Origin: Toxotes chatareus
Taxonomy: Eukaryota > Chordata > Actinopteri > Toxotidae
Length of the DNA stretch: 64,000 nt
Reading direction: 5' to 3'
Assembly (NCBI GenBank): GCA_016801885.1
Contig: CM028888.1
Location: forward strand, 13,005,170-13,069,169
This document shows positions 11,071 to 22,449 of the stretch, piece after piece (the first letter of the stretch is position 1; every line of letters begins with the position of its first letter). The notes below the pieces were generated by a model, which saw nothing but the letters and a program-made list of their open reading frames with translations, was not told where the DNA came from and did not search any database. A program made the position numbers and the translations under genes.

Positions 11071-14000
11071 CTTGAGGATCCATGCAGGGAGTGTGAGGAA
11101 AATAAATGACAAGACATGGACAGATTTTAAGTCAGACAGAAAAAAGTGGCCTAATTATTTCATGCTTCATCTCTTGATTCTAGTTGAGCTTGCCTTAATG
11201 TTGGATCTTGAAGGCAATTACAAGAACAGCTTTGAAGGGTTCACTAATCTCTCCTGATCCCTGTTTCTGATATATTAGTAGGATTGCAGTGAAGTCAGTA
11301 TACCATAAATATTCCTTCCAATGATATTTTGGCTCCAATGCAATGTGAATTCCACAGTATACTCAATTATTTTGAAATTAAAGATATCAAAATGGTAATC
11401 TACATCACTTGTATATTGGCAGCAACAAAACAAGATTATTCTTGCATCAGTCTCATCAGTACACAGAGACAATGGAAAGGAATGACTGAAATGGCCTGTA
11501 TAGGAAAAAAAAAGATGTGCTTGTTGCCATGACAATAAGCCTACAGTTAGCATGTATTGCTGCACAAATATAACAGCTCCCAGTTTGGAATAATAAGTGA
11601 AAACAATTATGATTTTTCCTTTGCAGGTAGAAAACTCAGATTTTCAAGAAAAGCTACTATGAAAGGTTCTTTTGTAAATTGTGATGATGTGATAAATTGC
11701 ATTTTAGGTCAAAACTGAAAAAAAAATGACAGCTTCAACAGGACATGCTTGTTTGAAGATTCAGTTACTTGGACTCAGGCCATTCACAATCATTTTAGAA
11801 AAGCAGGACTTGAGTGGAAAGATGTCCTTGACAAAATTCTTTGGCAAAATCAGGCCAGTTCACTGACCAATTCATATGTAAGGGAGAGGGAACTGCTTCC
11901 TTAATTCTCAAGTAAACAGCCCCCACACCTTCACTATACATCTTTTTCTTTTTTCATTTCTTTATTTTTGTGTACACCTTTAATTTGAGTAAATGGACCA
12001 CTTTTCATTTTGATTAGGAAAAATGATAACTTGCTAATATAACATGTTTATGGAATAATATTCATTACGGATAAAAATGGGATGAGTTCCATTAAAAGAG
12101 GAGGATGACAGCGATGAAGGCGACAGTGTGCCACATTATTGCATTACATATACTTATATATATATATATATATACATGTAACAACTCCACAACCACCATC
12201 ACCACCACCACCACGCCCAACAGACCTCAACTGAGATAAGAACAGTAAAATGATATGACCTCATGTAGATTGGTCCTTATCACCTAGTTAGTCTCAGTAA
12301 GCACACAAAAAAACAAATAATTTAAAATGTGGGAATCATGATCAAGCAATCTGAGTGTTAAAAGCCCAAGTCTTTAAAATTTATCTGGAGAATGGCTTAA
12401 CTTTGTCAAATCTGCGGTGTCTGTTCCGTGAAAAATCATTGGTTTGTTGAAAGCGTGAGGATAAGAGACAAAAGAATGAACTGACATGGTATCTTTACGT
12501 GTCAGATCTCTAAAATGAGGTTCTGTCTCACCATTCTCTGGTACTGGCAGATATTGATTTCTGTATATCTAGTGGTGAAGACTTGAGTGTCTTTGGCTTG
12601 GACATCGGACAATGGCATGGCTCGGATGTGGGTTGATGATACTGCACTTCAGGACGCTTCGAAAAGTGTCTAGAAACTGATTGATGCTGCTTTCTCTTTC
12701 ACTCCACAATGTCCAGAAAAGCATGACCAATGTCTAATAGTGGGTATTACACAATATCCTGGCGCTTCAGACAGTTAATTTCGTGGCATTTGAAAATCAG
12801 AAGTGAGGGATGGATGTGTTCAGAAGTAATTATTGAATTAGGCACAAGCATCATTATTAGAAGTGCACATTAGGGTAATGTTCAGCCTGCAGTCCTGGCT
12901 GGTACACTTTAAGACTGACCTTTCATCACAATTTCTTCAGGATTTCTACACAGCCAGTGCTACACTGAGCTGATTAAAGGGTAACATATACTGACTGTTA
13001 GTGGAGCTCAAGCGTTACAGTGAGACTGTTGTGCAGTGTTTAGAGGGAACAACGGATAATGTGTTTACTTGTTGGTGTGTTGTATGCACTGTACAGGTCC
13101 ATAAATAGGTGGATGCATCATTAATAAAGGTCAGAAAGGAAGAGAGAATGAGCACATCAGTTTGCCCACTACAGTACAAGAAAAGATACATGGAGAGAGA
13201 GATAGTAATAGGGGGAATTCTAGCCTGAAAAGCACCACCAGATCTAATAAAATGTTTCCACCAGAACTCTCTTGGGAGTTACAGTTCCCCCTATCTACAT
13301 GTCAGGGAGGTAACTTATCTAAGGGGAAAGCAATTTACACAGGGATCAAATGCATGGCTGAAAGCATAAGTGAGGTTGTAAGCATTGGATTGCCGCTCCT
13401 CTGGAAGCCGGGGTAAGGAAATAGAAGTGGAGGAAGATGCAAGTTTATGTGCAGGTTAATGTGACAAGTTCAGAATATATTGGTGATGATGAGAGAGTTA
13501 GATACAAAAGGAGCCCTGCTTTTGCAAAGAAATCAAACATTTAAATGCATTGCACATAGTGAAAGCTCATTGTGGACTTAGATCTAGTTTGTTTCAGGTA
13601 AATTTACTACAGTAAGTGATCAGAAGCCTTTTTTTTAAATGCAGTTGTAAGAGTATTACATTGCACCTCAGCTCAAATGGGTTCTACTTGAATTGATGCA
13701 CATTGCAGGCATCAAAATATCATACACACCTCCCAATATGTGTCAAGTGTGCTGGCAGTCTGAAGCACAAAAAGCAATTCTAAAAAATGTGCATGTGTGC
13801 GCGTGTGATTTTGAGAACACTGGCTTAGAGTAATTGCACATTTTGCTGGATATCAGCGGCCAAAATGTTGTTGAAACCCCACTGTACACAACCCGCTCAG
13901 CACTGAGTGACATACAGACGCAGTCAGTGATTAACTGGTGAACATTGTGGAGCAGAGCTGCTAAAGAAACAGATATTTCCCTCAGGAGAGTGAATATTCA

Positions 14001-15397
14001 CCAGGTGGCCACAAACACAAGTCCAAATAAATGATAATGTTCCTCCGTAGCTGCTAGATGTGTTTGCGAACACGTTACCAAATCAACGTAACAGATGATG
14101 ATATGTCAACGTTGTGTTCAGAACTTGTTCAGCTTTCAAATAAAAGAAAAGAAAAGAAAAATTCAGTTTGAGGGTTGTCCTTAGCTTTCTTCACCAGGTA
14201 GCGTGAACTTTGTCTGTCGGCAGTTTGGTGCTGAGCAGGAAGTGAGGTCCGCGCATCAAAACTCATTTGCTGCTCACTGCCAGTCGCTGTTACTGGAAAC
14301 AGGACTGATGAGAGTGTTGGACCGTGCAGCAAATTTGCAAGCTAAAACACTCCATAGACCTGCAGAAATGGGTAATTGTCTGTGGGTTTGTCACTGAAAC
14401 AAAGTCATTAATTCAGTGTTAATATAAAAAAAACAGTGATTTGTGGAGCTTTAAGGTACTGTATGATGGGACTAAATGTAGAATGACTGCAGAGTCCCAG
14501 CAGGGTCAACATTTAATGTAATAGACACATCCTGGAACTGAATTAGTCTGGGAATTCAGAGCTGTATACTGTCCAGTAGACAATGTTAATGAATATAAAA
14601 CCTTTGGGCCGTGCTGTACTTGGCTGGCGTACAGTAGGTACAGCAGTACAATGCCTGACATACATGGTTGTATTCATTATATAAGCTATACTTTTTTCTT
14701 TGCACGACCTCACTGATACTGACGCAATCTTGCACCACTGCTTACAACCACAAAAAATTGTTTTTAGCCTGTTGTGCACGTTGTGTTTGTAAAAAATAGC
14801 TGAAAATCTGTCTGATAATTATTGTTGTGTAAAAATAGAAAAATGCACAAGCTCCTGAGATTTCATCGCTAATGCAGAATATATGAAAATTATGGATATT
14901 GCTGTGTGAGTTGAGTCTTTTCTTTCAGGTAAAAAGACCTTTACAGCAATCTTGCGGGTGCAGAAAATAAAGCAAGTTGCTGATTATAAAAGGACTCCAC
15001 CAAAGCAATCTATTTCATGAGACAGAGGGCAATGACCTGATATGAGCTTGTAATATCTATCAGAACGTGGAAAATGGGAGACAGGGAGTCCAGCAGAGCA
15101 GAAATATTAAACATTCAACAGAAACCAACACAGTCCATGTTAGTGTTTACACTGATAGTGGACTATAATAACAAATGGGACTGGTTTTTACCTATATCTG
15201 TATCTATGCTGTATACTGTGATTGATTTCTCTATGCCATACATCATTTTAGAGCCTTTGTGCCAGCTGCTGGCATAATAACAGAAATGGCTACAGGATCG
15301 ATAAAATCTACAAACTTTTTTTTCCCCCAAAAAGTGTGAATTTCTTATTCCTGTGAGCAGCGAGCATGGAAGTCACAGGCAGTGAATGTATACACAC
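11071..15397 (-). other. nrxn2 intron at splice site SS2
   Basis: This 4.3-kb intron separates the two LNS2 exons. In mammals SS2 cassette sequence encoding HAGIGHAM or similar lies here; I looked for it and did not find a convincing copy. A short AT dinucleotide run lies at about 12,153-12,174, followed by a CCACCA-rich stretch at 12,185-12,215. An AAAGA-type run lies at 14,141-14,160. The rest is unremarkable. Confidence 0.65.
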
Positions 15398-15699
15398 CTG
15401 GCGGAGGTTGCGTGTCACCCGAACATCATGCCAAACGTTGTCATTAAACTTCCCACCGCCAGGTTCCACCAAGGCCTCGAAAGCACCAGAGCCCAGGTTG
15501 ATGACCAACCACAGGGCTCCGTTCCTCAGGGACAGGTTGACATAGTCCGCTGACTTGCCTGTGTGAAGCAGCAGGCCGTTCCTCTGCAGGGTACGGAAGG
15601 ACAGCGTGATCTCATCCAGGCTGCTCTGAATGGGTGTCTGGGACAGGTTGTAGCTGAAGAACTCATTGCCTTTGAATGTGGCCACTGATTCCTCCTGCC
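15398..15699 (-). CDS. nrxn2: nrxn2 alpha exon: LNS2 first half, downstream of SS1
   Basis: The 302-base exon enters in phase 1 (completing a Gly codon) after a CTCTTAG acceptor and leaves in phase 0 at a CAG|GTGTGT donor. It reads QEESVATFKGNEFFSYNLSQ, then DEITLSFRTLQRNGLLLHTG, KSADYVNLSLRNGALWLVIN, LGSGAFEALVEP, then KFNDNVWHDVRVTRNLRQ. LNS2 binds ligands and calcium in the family; the KSADYVNL segment carries the aspartate of the calcium site. There are two N-glycosylation sequons (NLS twice). ATFKGNEFF and WLVINLGSG match NRXN2 better than NRXN1 or NRXN3 as I recall them. The exon start is splice site SS1 and its end is SS2. Confidence 0.95.
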
Positions 15700-16978
15700 C
15701 TAAGAGGGGAGGAGAAACATCTTAGATTATTCTCACAGTCATCCGGCTTATGTTTGACTTATCTACTGCACAGAACATTCACTACTAGAGTAGGGCTTTA
15801 ATGAGTTGAAGAACTAAAATGAGCAGAAAATCAACAGTACCGTATTATGCGACAATTATTTCACTATCACCAATACCATCTTGGACAGACAATATGCTTA
15901 TTTGTGGAGATATTCATACATGCCACAAAACCACTGTACATTCTTAAGATGAATGTACTGTCAATGGGAGATCACGATTCTCTGCGGTGTTTGTGTGTTG
16001 AAGGGTATGACTGGTGATATTCTATTGTACATTTTTCTTATTGTCAATAAATCAAATGAAAAGACCAAGACCAGCAAAAAACTGATCCTGATCCTACTAA
16101 TGTGTTTTCTGTGCAGCCAAAGCCTAATGTAGCTTATTCCTCTGTCCCATGGACCTCAATAACACACATTGCTGAGTCACAGTATTTATTCCTTAATTAC
16201 GACGGTTGGGCACACATGTGCTATTGTTGTAAATAGTCAGTAGAGCACCCAATCTGCAGCTGAAAATAGAAATGCATTATTTTCTCAAATCTGAGTAAAG
16301 TTTGCTAAAAACTAAAGTGCCAAGAAATTATTTGGCCTTTTTACAAAAATAAAAATATAAACTCCTGGCATCTTTTTAAAGATTACGTCTTGAGTAGGAA
16401 AAATGGACTTGGTGTCCAAAATGTGAAAAAAAAAGTACTGAGCTGAGTTGACACATTGGTTGGTTTGGTCTTTTCATTTGTTAACAATAAGTATAAAAGT
16501 ATAAAATAATGTCAGCCTTATCCTTTTTTTTCAAGAGTTACATTTCAAAAATACCAACATAAATGTGTCAGGCTTCACAGAAAATCTAATTCACCCCCAC
16601 AATCTAAATAAAATACCAGTGAGTATGTTAAATGGGCTGTAAAATCTGATGGCTCAAACACTTTTCCCCAGTTGCTGCAATAAAAGCAGTTTCCAGGTTT
16701 AACCAGAGAAGAAGAAAGATGTTGGTTTTTGTGCACTTCATCGTTTCTTTGGATCCCACCCTGGCAACACAACTTTTCACAACCTGTACTAAAACCCCCC
16801 TCAATGTACCTTTGGTGTCAAACATCTTTGAACATAATACAAAATCATTCATTAAACAGTGATGCTTCTATTGATCTAATGATTGCACCATATACAAAAT
16901 AAAGCATATTGATTTGTTTGAGTTATTGTCAATGGAAGAAGATAACTTCCATTGAAAGAATCAAAAAGTAATACCTTG

Positions 16979-17092
16979 TAGACAGACAGACAGACAGACA
17001 GACAGACATACAGACAGACAGATACATAGATAGACAGATAGACAGACAGATAGACAGATAGACAGATAGATAGATAGATAGACAGACAGAGA
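16979..17092. repeat. (GACA)n/(GATA)n compound microsatellite
   Basis: About 110 bases of GACA units interrupted by GATA units. A shorter GACA array occurs at 36,433-36,480. It lies deep in an nrxn2 intron. Confidence 0.95.
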
Positions 17093-18393
17093 AAAACCTT
17101 GCTCGCTAAAAACTATTTAGGAGCAAGTTAGAAATCTTAAGATTGTGAAGACGTGCAACAATCTCGGTGTAAAAAGCAGCAAACTGTTGAAAACCGAACT
17201 TGACACCACAGTGGCAAAAAGTCATCCAGCTTTGAGTTCAGTGTTGTATTGTGAGGTTGCCAACCTGTGGGATTTGCCTCTGCCTCTGAATGATAAAACA
17301 CACTGTACTTTATTTAGTTTCATAATTCACTAAGTCCTTGCACACGCATACGATACATGAACACATCCTGACACCCACTCTTAATCTTCACAATATTGAA
17401 ATCAGCAGTAAAATTCACAATTCCGGTGCGGTAGCTTTTTGACATTAAACTATCATTTTACATTGAACCATGGGAATAATGTTAACTATTGTATAACACA
17501 GTTCTTGAACTCATGAGTGGGCTGTTTCAAGTCAGCATAGACACCCCTTCCTTTGCTTGTTTATATGATGCAGCCTCTGAGCTACTGAGCAAGCTGTTTC
17601 AAGCCAGAGGGATAAGCTGTCTCTTAAGCCTGTGTTTGTTTGTACAGTAAATGTCGGCTTCTGAACTCCGGGGCCAATTTAAGCCAGCAGGATCAGTGCT
17701 CCTATTAGTCTCTATTGTTTGAGCAGTGTAGTTACACAACTTTTGAGTACACAGCAACTTGATAAGCTATTGTTGTTGAGTCTAAATGTGTTCCACATTT
17801 CACTGATGAAGGAGAAAGATATACCTAAGAGCAGGTGCAGAGTCAATACAATGAGCACCGAAGGTAACATACAGTGGTTGAGAAAAATGATTATGGGACA
17901 CCAGAATGCCTTGTTATCAAAACACAAGTGCTTACGTGTCAAGTTGATAACCCCGAAGGCACGGCTACCATTTAACCTAATATCTAAGAAAGGATCATAA
18001 GAGCATGACATGTTGATTGATTTGCATAGAAACTTGTGCAGATCCTGTGGGATATCTCTGTCATTCCCAGCTTTCTATATGGAAAATGCCACTAGCAGAT
18101 GACCTCGAAGTCCTCTTAAAGGTCTTTGAGGGATCAGAGGAAATGTGTGCATGGCTAGAAAGTCAGCAGGCCATATCTCTGCTTTCCTCCTTTTACCTTG
18201 CAGGTCGCCCATTGTTTGCCGCAACAATGTTTACCAGCTCAAGAAAAAGGCAATACTGTCTGTGTTTGCTCTGACACCAGACAGAGTTTGGCACTAACTT
18301 CAAGGAAATGCCGTCAGAGACACCGGCTGCAGTTAGTGCACCAGCTGAGAGATGCTGCTGGAGCAGTTAAGCACTTTATGCATGCTGCAGCAG

Positions 18394-18398
<5 letters not shown>

Positions 18399-18484
<86 letters not shown>
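18399..18484. repeat. (GT)43 microsatellite
   Basis: An uninterrupted run of about 43 GT units, followed by TATATGA and another short GT run. It produces spurious Cys-Val and Thr-His open frames on both strands. A tract of this length is expected to be highly polymorphic. Confidence 0.97.
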
Positions 18485-18489
<5 letters not shown>

Positions 18490-21347
18490 AGTGTGTGTGT
18501 GGGGAGGGGGGAAGAGCCATCAACCTTCTACCTTGGCTTCAGCTTTAAGATCATTGTGCCATCTCTCCATGCAAATGCATGCTCACATGGGCAGAAAAGG
18601 AAGGCTCAGCAGAATATGATGGCAGCACTAACTACACTCTCTACACGTCTCTCCTGCTTCTCTTTTTATTGTCTTGTCTCTGCCTTACTATACATCATCA
18701 AATCTCTTATCTGCTTGCACCTCATGGCCCCTCTAAATTCAGCATACACAAAAATATAAAGGTTCTTACAGGATGGACGATTCAGTGAAGTGCACAGTTA
18801 TAAAACGTAGGGGGGAGCTAAAGCATATTGGGTGCCACTTGAACATCGGACACCTGTTGCCCCCATGTCCATGTCCAAAAAGGATTATTTGTACAGGTTG
18901 AGAGCCAGCGCTATACATTAGCTGATAAATGTCACAGTACAAGGCACACCAAAGACTGTAGAGAGAAAGCGTTTTGCCATCAGGTGGGAAGAAATTGTTT
19001 GCTACTTCTTCCTGTTAGCCCACCTGTTCCAACCTCTGTTACAGTTACACTATGCTGCAGTGGCCATACCACATGAACGGCCAACATGTGGATTGCTCAT
19101 TAATATTAAGCTTTACAGCTGATTAATTTCAAAGTGGTCCAGAAGCCCTGGGCACAGATGGCAGTTGCTGAATTTGCCTCCTGCTCAGGGGTGGGAGGGG
19201 TGGGAGAGTTGCTTGTGGGCCCCTTGTACCCAAACCTAAGTCAGGCAGTGTGGGCATGTGGCATTACCCCTCTGGTCTGGAAGCAGGGATGTACATAAGC
19301 ACTCTCGGTGGTCAACAAGCTACACCTGTGTCTGAATAATCTCACTATTTACAGTATATCTGTATGTCTCAGTGCACACAAGCAACGAGTTCTGGGACTG
19401 AAGCACACAGACAAGCAGCCACTCCTAAATTTTTCTGAAGTCTGCGAAAAATTAATTCATTTATAAACTGTGAGACTCTTCCCAGAGAGGGAAAACTGTG
19501 TTGCATATTTGATCTGAGATTATTTGTGGCCAAATAAATACAGATCAAATCAGAACACTCTCTTGAGCTTCCCCTCAGGCTGAAGCTGGAACATTGTCAA
19601 AGTTCATTATAAATGTTTGTTATAACATTAAATGGCTGAATAAAACTTTGATGCCTCATGTGTATGCCATGAAGTCAGATGTACAGCACTTCATCACTAA
19701 AGATATGCTATGTCTGAGTATTGCTTGGAGGGTAATTTCTGTAAATCTTCATTCCACAATCAATTACTAACATCTTCTTATTATTGATGCATGAAATGGA
19801 GCAATTACATTTACGCCTCATTTTGCTACAAATAACATTGTGGTTGGCCTTTAGGACACACTTACTGTATAACTTACTAAATATTTGATGGAGCAGTGTT
19901 CTTCTAATACAGCAGACAATGTTAACCATTGTACAGTTGAGGCAGCAGTAGGACACAGTATATAAAATAGAAGCTTAAGTCAAACATTATCTTTTGGCCT
20001 CAGAAAGACTGATTACTTTTTCCGAAGACAAACGAGTTTGTCCGAAAGCAAGTAACCAAAGAATCCAGACCTTAATCCATAATCACACTCAGCCTCAAGC
20101 TACACCATTTATAGTAGGTGAAAAACTGGTGTAATCATACTGGGAAGTATTTGCCTACGCCTTTTCACCTGCTGGAAATGACCTCAATATTGGTGTTAAT
20201 CAGTTCTACACCAGAAAATGTACATGAGAACACCCAGGGTACTGCCACACACTCTTTGTTCATCTTCACAGATTTGTGTTCCGATAGAGTGGGAATAACA
20301 TAATTCAAAGATAGAAAGCTACTTCAGTTTACATCCACAGACAGAGTATATATAATGACATCTTACTGAACATAAAAACATCATCTACTAATGAATGAAT
20401 GTACTTTCTGTGGACAGAAGCTGTAAAGATAACCAAAGGAATATGTCATTTCTAGAAAAACAGATGTTTATTTTGTCAAAATTCATCCAAGAATGTATTA
20501 TCTCAAGATAATAGTCAAAGTAACATCTCGGTGATGAAGAAAACGGGGACTTAAGCAGCGTCTCATACTGTGAGTGGGTCATCAAAGCTAATTCTCTATG
20601 TTTAGAGACAACACCGATTGCCATGGAGACAGGATGGTGACTTTTATCTCAGTCTCACAACATGTGGCAGAAAACACAAAGCATAAATACAGAAGACTTC
20701 ATGTAGGTCACTGCCGCCCATGTTATGCAGTCAAAATGCCCGTTTTCTGTAGGTGTAGCTTTACTATAATTCAGATGTTTTTCAGCACCTGAGTTAAAAT
20801 CAGTGTGAAAAATGATATCTGTAAGGCAATTTTTTTTTTCTAACAAGAACTGAACATCACAGTAGTGTCTGTACCTGATCGTTCACTGGCAAAACTCTGC
20901 TATGTGCAAACATTTCTTCCGTCAGTGGTTTGAAATCTATTTTCTTGAATCTGTGCTTATATAGATATTCAACACATCAGCACGACTGCAGTGTAGAAGT
21001 CATTTGAAGTGAATGTTATAGCCCACTGATCAATGGTCGTAAACAACCCAGTGATCACACATTTGAGAAATCAGCACTATTTTGTAACTGTATTGTTATT
21101 ATTTATATAACAGCCCCCAAAATGCACACAAAAAAGAAAAAAAAAATCCAGATAAATATGTTTGTGTATACTTAATACATTTTTTTTTAACAGGAAACGT
21201 CAATAAATAGTTCGCTTTTTTTTGTGTGGATGTGAGAGACATCTTTGACGTTAAATCCCTTCGTGCTCTGTCACTGACACCTGTTTATTTCCTTTGAAAA
21301 CATCATGAAACCAAACCGAAGAGATGCTATGAGCATAGATGCATTAC

Positions 21348-21359
21348 CTTGGCGAAAAA
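21348..21359 (-). CDS. nrxn2: candidate nrxn2 SS1 microexon, 12 nt
   Basis: A CTCTGCAG acceptor is followed after twelve bases (TTTTTCGCCAAG) by a GTAATG donor. Inserted in phase 1 between the 30-nt exon and the LNS2 exon it adds Val-Phe-Arg-Gln without breaking frame. Neurexin SS1 in mammals is built from a chain of small cassettes including a very short one in this relative position, which is why I consider it. Its last seven bases plus GTA are identical to the end of the 30-nt exon about 250 bases upstream in transcription order, so it may be a partial duplication. The residues do not match a remembered neurexin insert. Transcript evidence would decide. Confidence 0.4.
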
Positions 21360-21599
21360 CTGCAGAGGTCAAAGGTGATGTTCCAGTAGCTCAGTCAGTG
21401 GTCAGGACAAGGGTTTGACGGACAAAAATTGAGTGAGTAGTGAGCATAACATGACAGGAAGCAAAAACGAATAGGCAAGTATATGAGAAAAGAGGAGAGG
21501 AAATATTAGTGCAGCACAGTTAACTAAAATGATTTCAGGGGAAGGGAAATGTTGTGATCAGGTGGCTGGGAAGGAAAAGCAAACCAATAGACCCCATAC

Positions 21600-21629
21600 C
21601 TTGGCGGTTTAACATCAGGTGCGCCAGAC
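21600..21629 (-). CDS. nrxn2: nrxn2 SS1 cassette exon, 30 nt (GLAHLMLNRQ)
   Basis: Flanked by a pyrimidine-rich CCCTCAAG acceptor and a GTATGG donor, thirty bases read in phase 1 as G-LAHLMLNRQ. This matches the SS1 insert I recall from neurexins (EGLAHLMMGDQ in NRXN1, EGPAHLTLNSE in NRXN2). SS1 lies between EGF1 and LNS2 and tunes the linker between them. The length is a multiple of three and entry and exit are phase 1, so inclusion or skipping keeps the frame between the EGF1 exon and the LNS2 exon. It is too short for ORF calling; the match is by protein wording, splice sites, strand and position together. Confidence 0.8.
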
Positions 21630-22440
21630 CTTGAGGGAAAGAACAGAAAAAGGATACGAAAACAGGAAGTTCATAAAGAGGTTCGGGAGAACAAAAGCAT
21701 TGTCACAATGTTGGACTGCAGTTTGTGACAGACATCCTGGGGTAGATACGGATGTCAAAGTTCAAACTAAAATATAAAGGGGAAATTAAACTAAAAACAG
21801 ACAAACATTTCAAGGGAGGAGAGGGAAGGCAAGGAAAGAAAAAAACATCTTGATAGGTGCAACCCTTACAGGTAGTTGCTCACACAGATGCTTTTTTCTA
21901 AATGGAACACATACTGTATGTTTACTTGATGCAGACAGCGTTTGAGATGTATCAGATATACATAAAACCTGCTTTACACCTAATGTAAAAAAAAAAAAAA
22001 AATTACATGTAGTAACTGAAGTTATCTCTAAAGGGGCTCTATGGGCTTATCCCCTCATCACCACTTCTCCGCGCACAGATATTTTGCATGTAAGTGCTCA
22101 GCCAATCCCGAGGAGCCTATTTAAGCTTCTATATGGCAGCGTTTTATGAAAGGGCTGAAGCGACACCATTCCTTATCCACCAAATCTTCAGTGACTATCA
22201 CATCATTTCACAGAGGATTTATTATCTAATAGAGCTCTATAGGTTTAGAGGTGGAACGTGAAGACACGAAAAGCATCCTTGTAACAGGTCAGCCAGCAGT
22301 TGCCTGCCACACCCGACCTCTTCATTTTGGAAAAAAAAGCAGAAGGGAGCCGAGACATAACGCTGCACTGCGTTAGATCCTCGCTGACTATAAAGAATCA
22401 TAAAGCAGGTCAGGAAAGAAAAAAAAATGCAACATCCCAC

Positions 22441-22449
22441 CTTCATATT
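22441..22449 (-). CDS. nrxn2: candidate nrxn2 SS1 microexon, 9 nt (adds EYE)
   Basis: A strong pyrimidine tract and acceptor (CTTCCTCTTGACAG) is followed by nine bases AATATGAAG and a GTGGGA donor. In phase 1 it reads Glu-Tyr-Glu and supplies the first base of the Gly codon of the next cassette, giving EYE-GLAHLM. Mammalian neurexins have a slightly longer exon here ending VEG or MEG before LAHLM or PAHLT, so a Glu-Gly junction is expected. The strand, order and phase are right. The very small size makes chance occurrence a real possibility, and the GTGGGA donor is only moderate. Confidence 0.5.

Larger units (their letters stand above)
15700..21347 (-). other. nrxn2 intron with microsatellites
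   Basis: Intron between the SS1 microexon cluster and the LNS2 exon. It contains the GACA/GATA array at 16,979-17,092 and the long GT array at 18,399-18,484, both listed separately. No transposon protein or further exon was recognised. Confidence 0.65.

Noticed and set aside
12705..12745. Minus-strand reading DIGHA that resembles part of the neurexin SS2 insert
   Set aside because: It starts out of phase after its only AG, has Asp in place of Gly, and no donor follows within the expected 24-45 bases.
18198..18548. Open frames of 116 and 135 residues across 18.2-18.8 kb
   Set aside because: They are produced by the GT array (Val-Cys runs) and have no other content.
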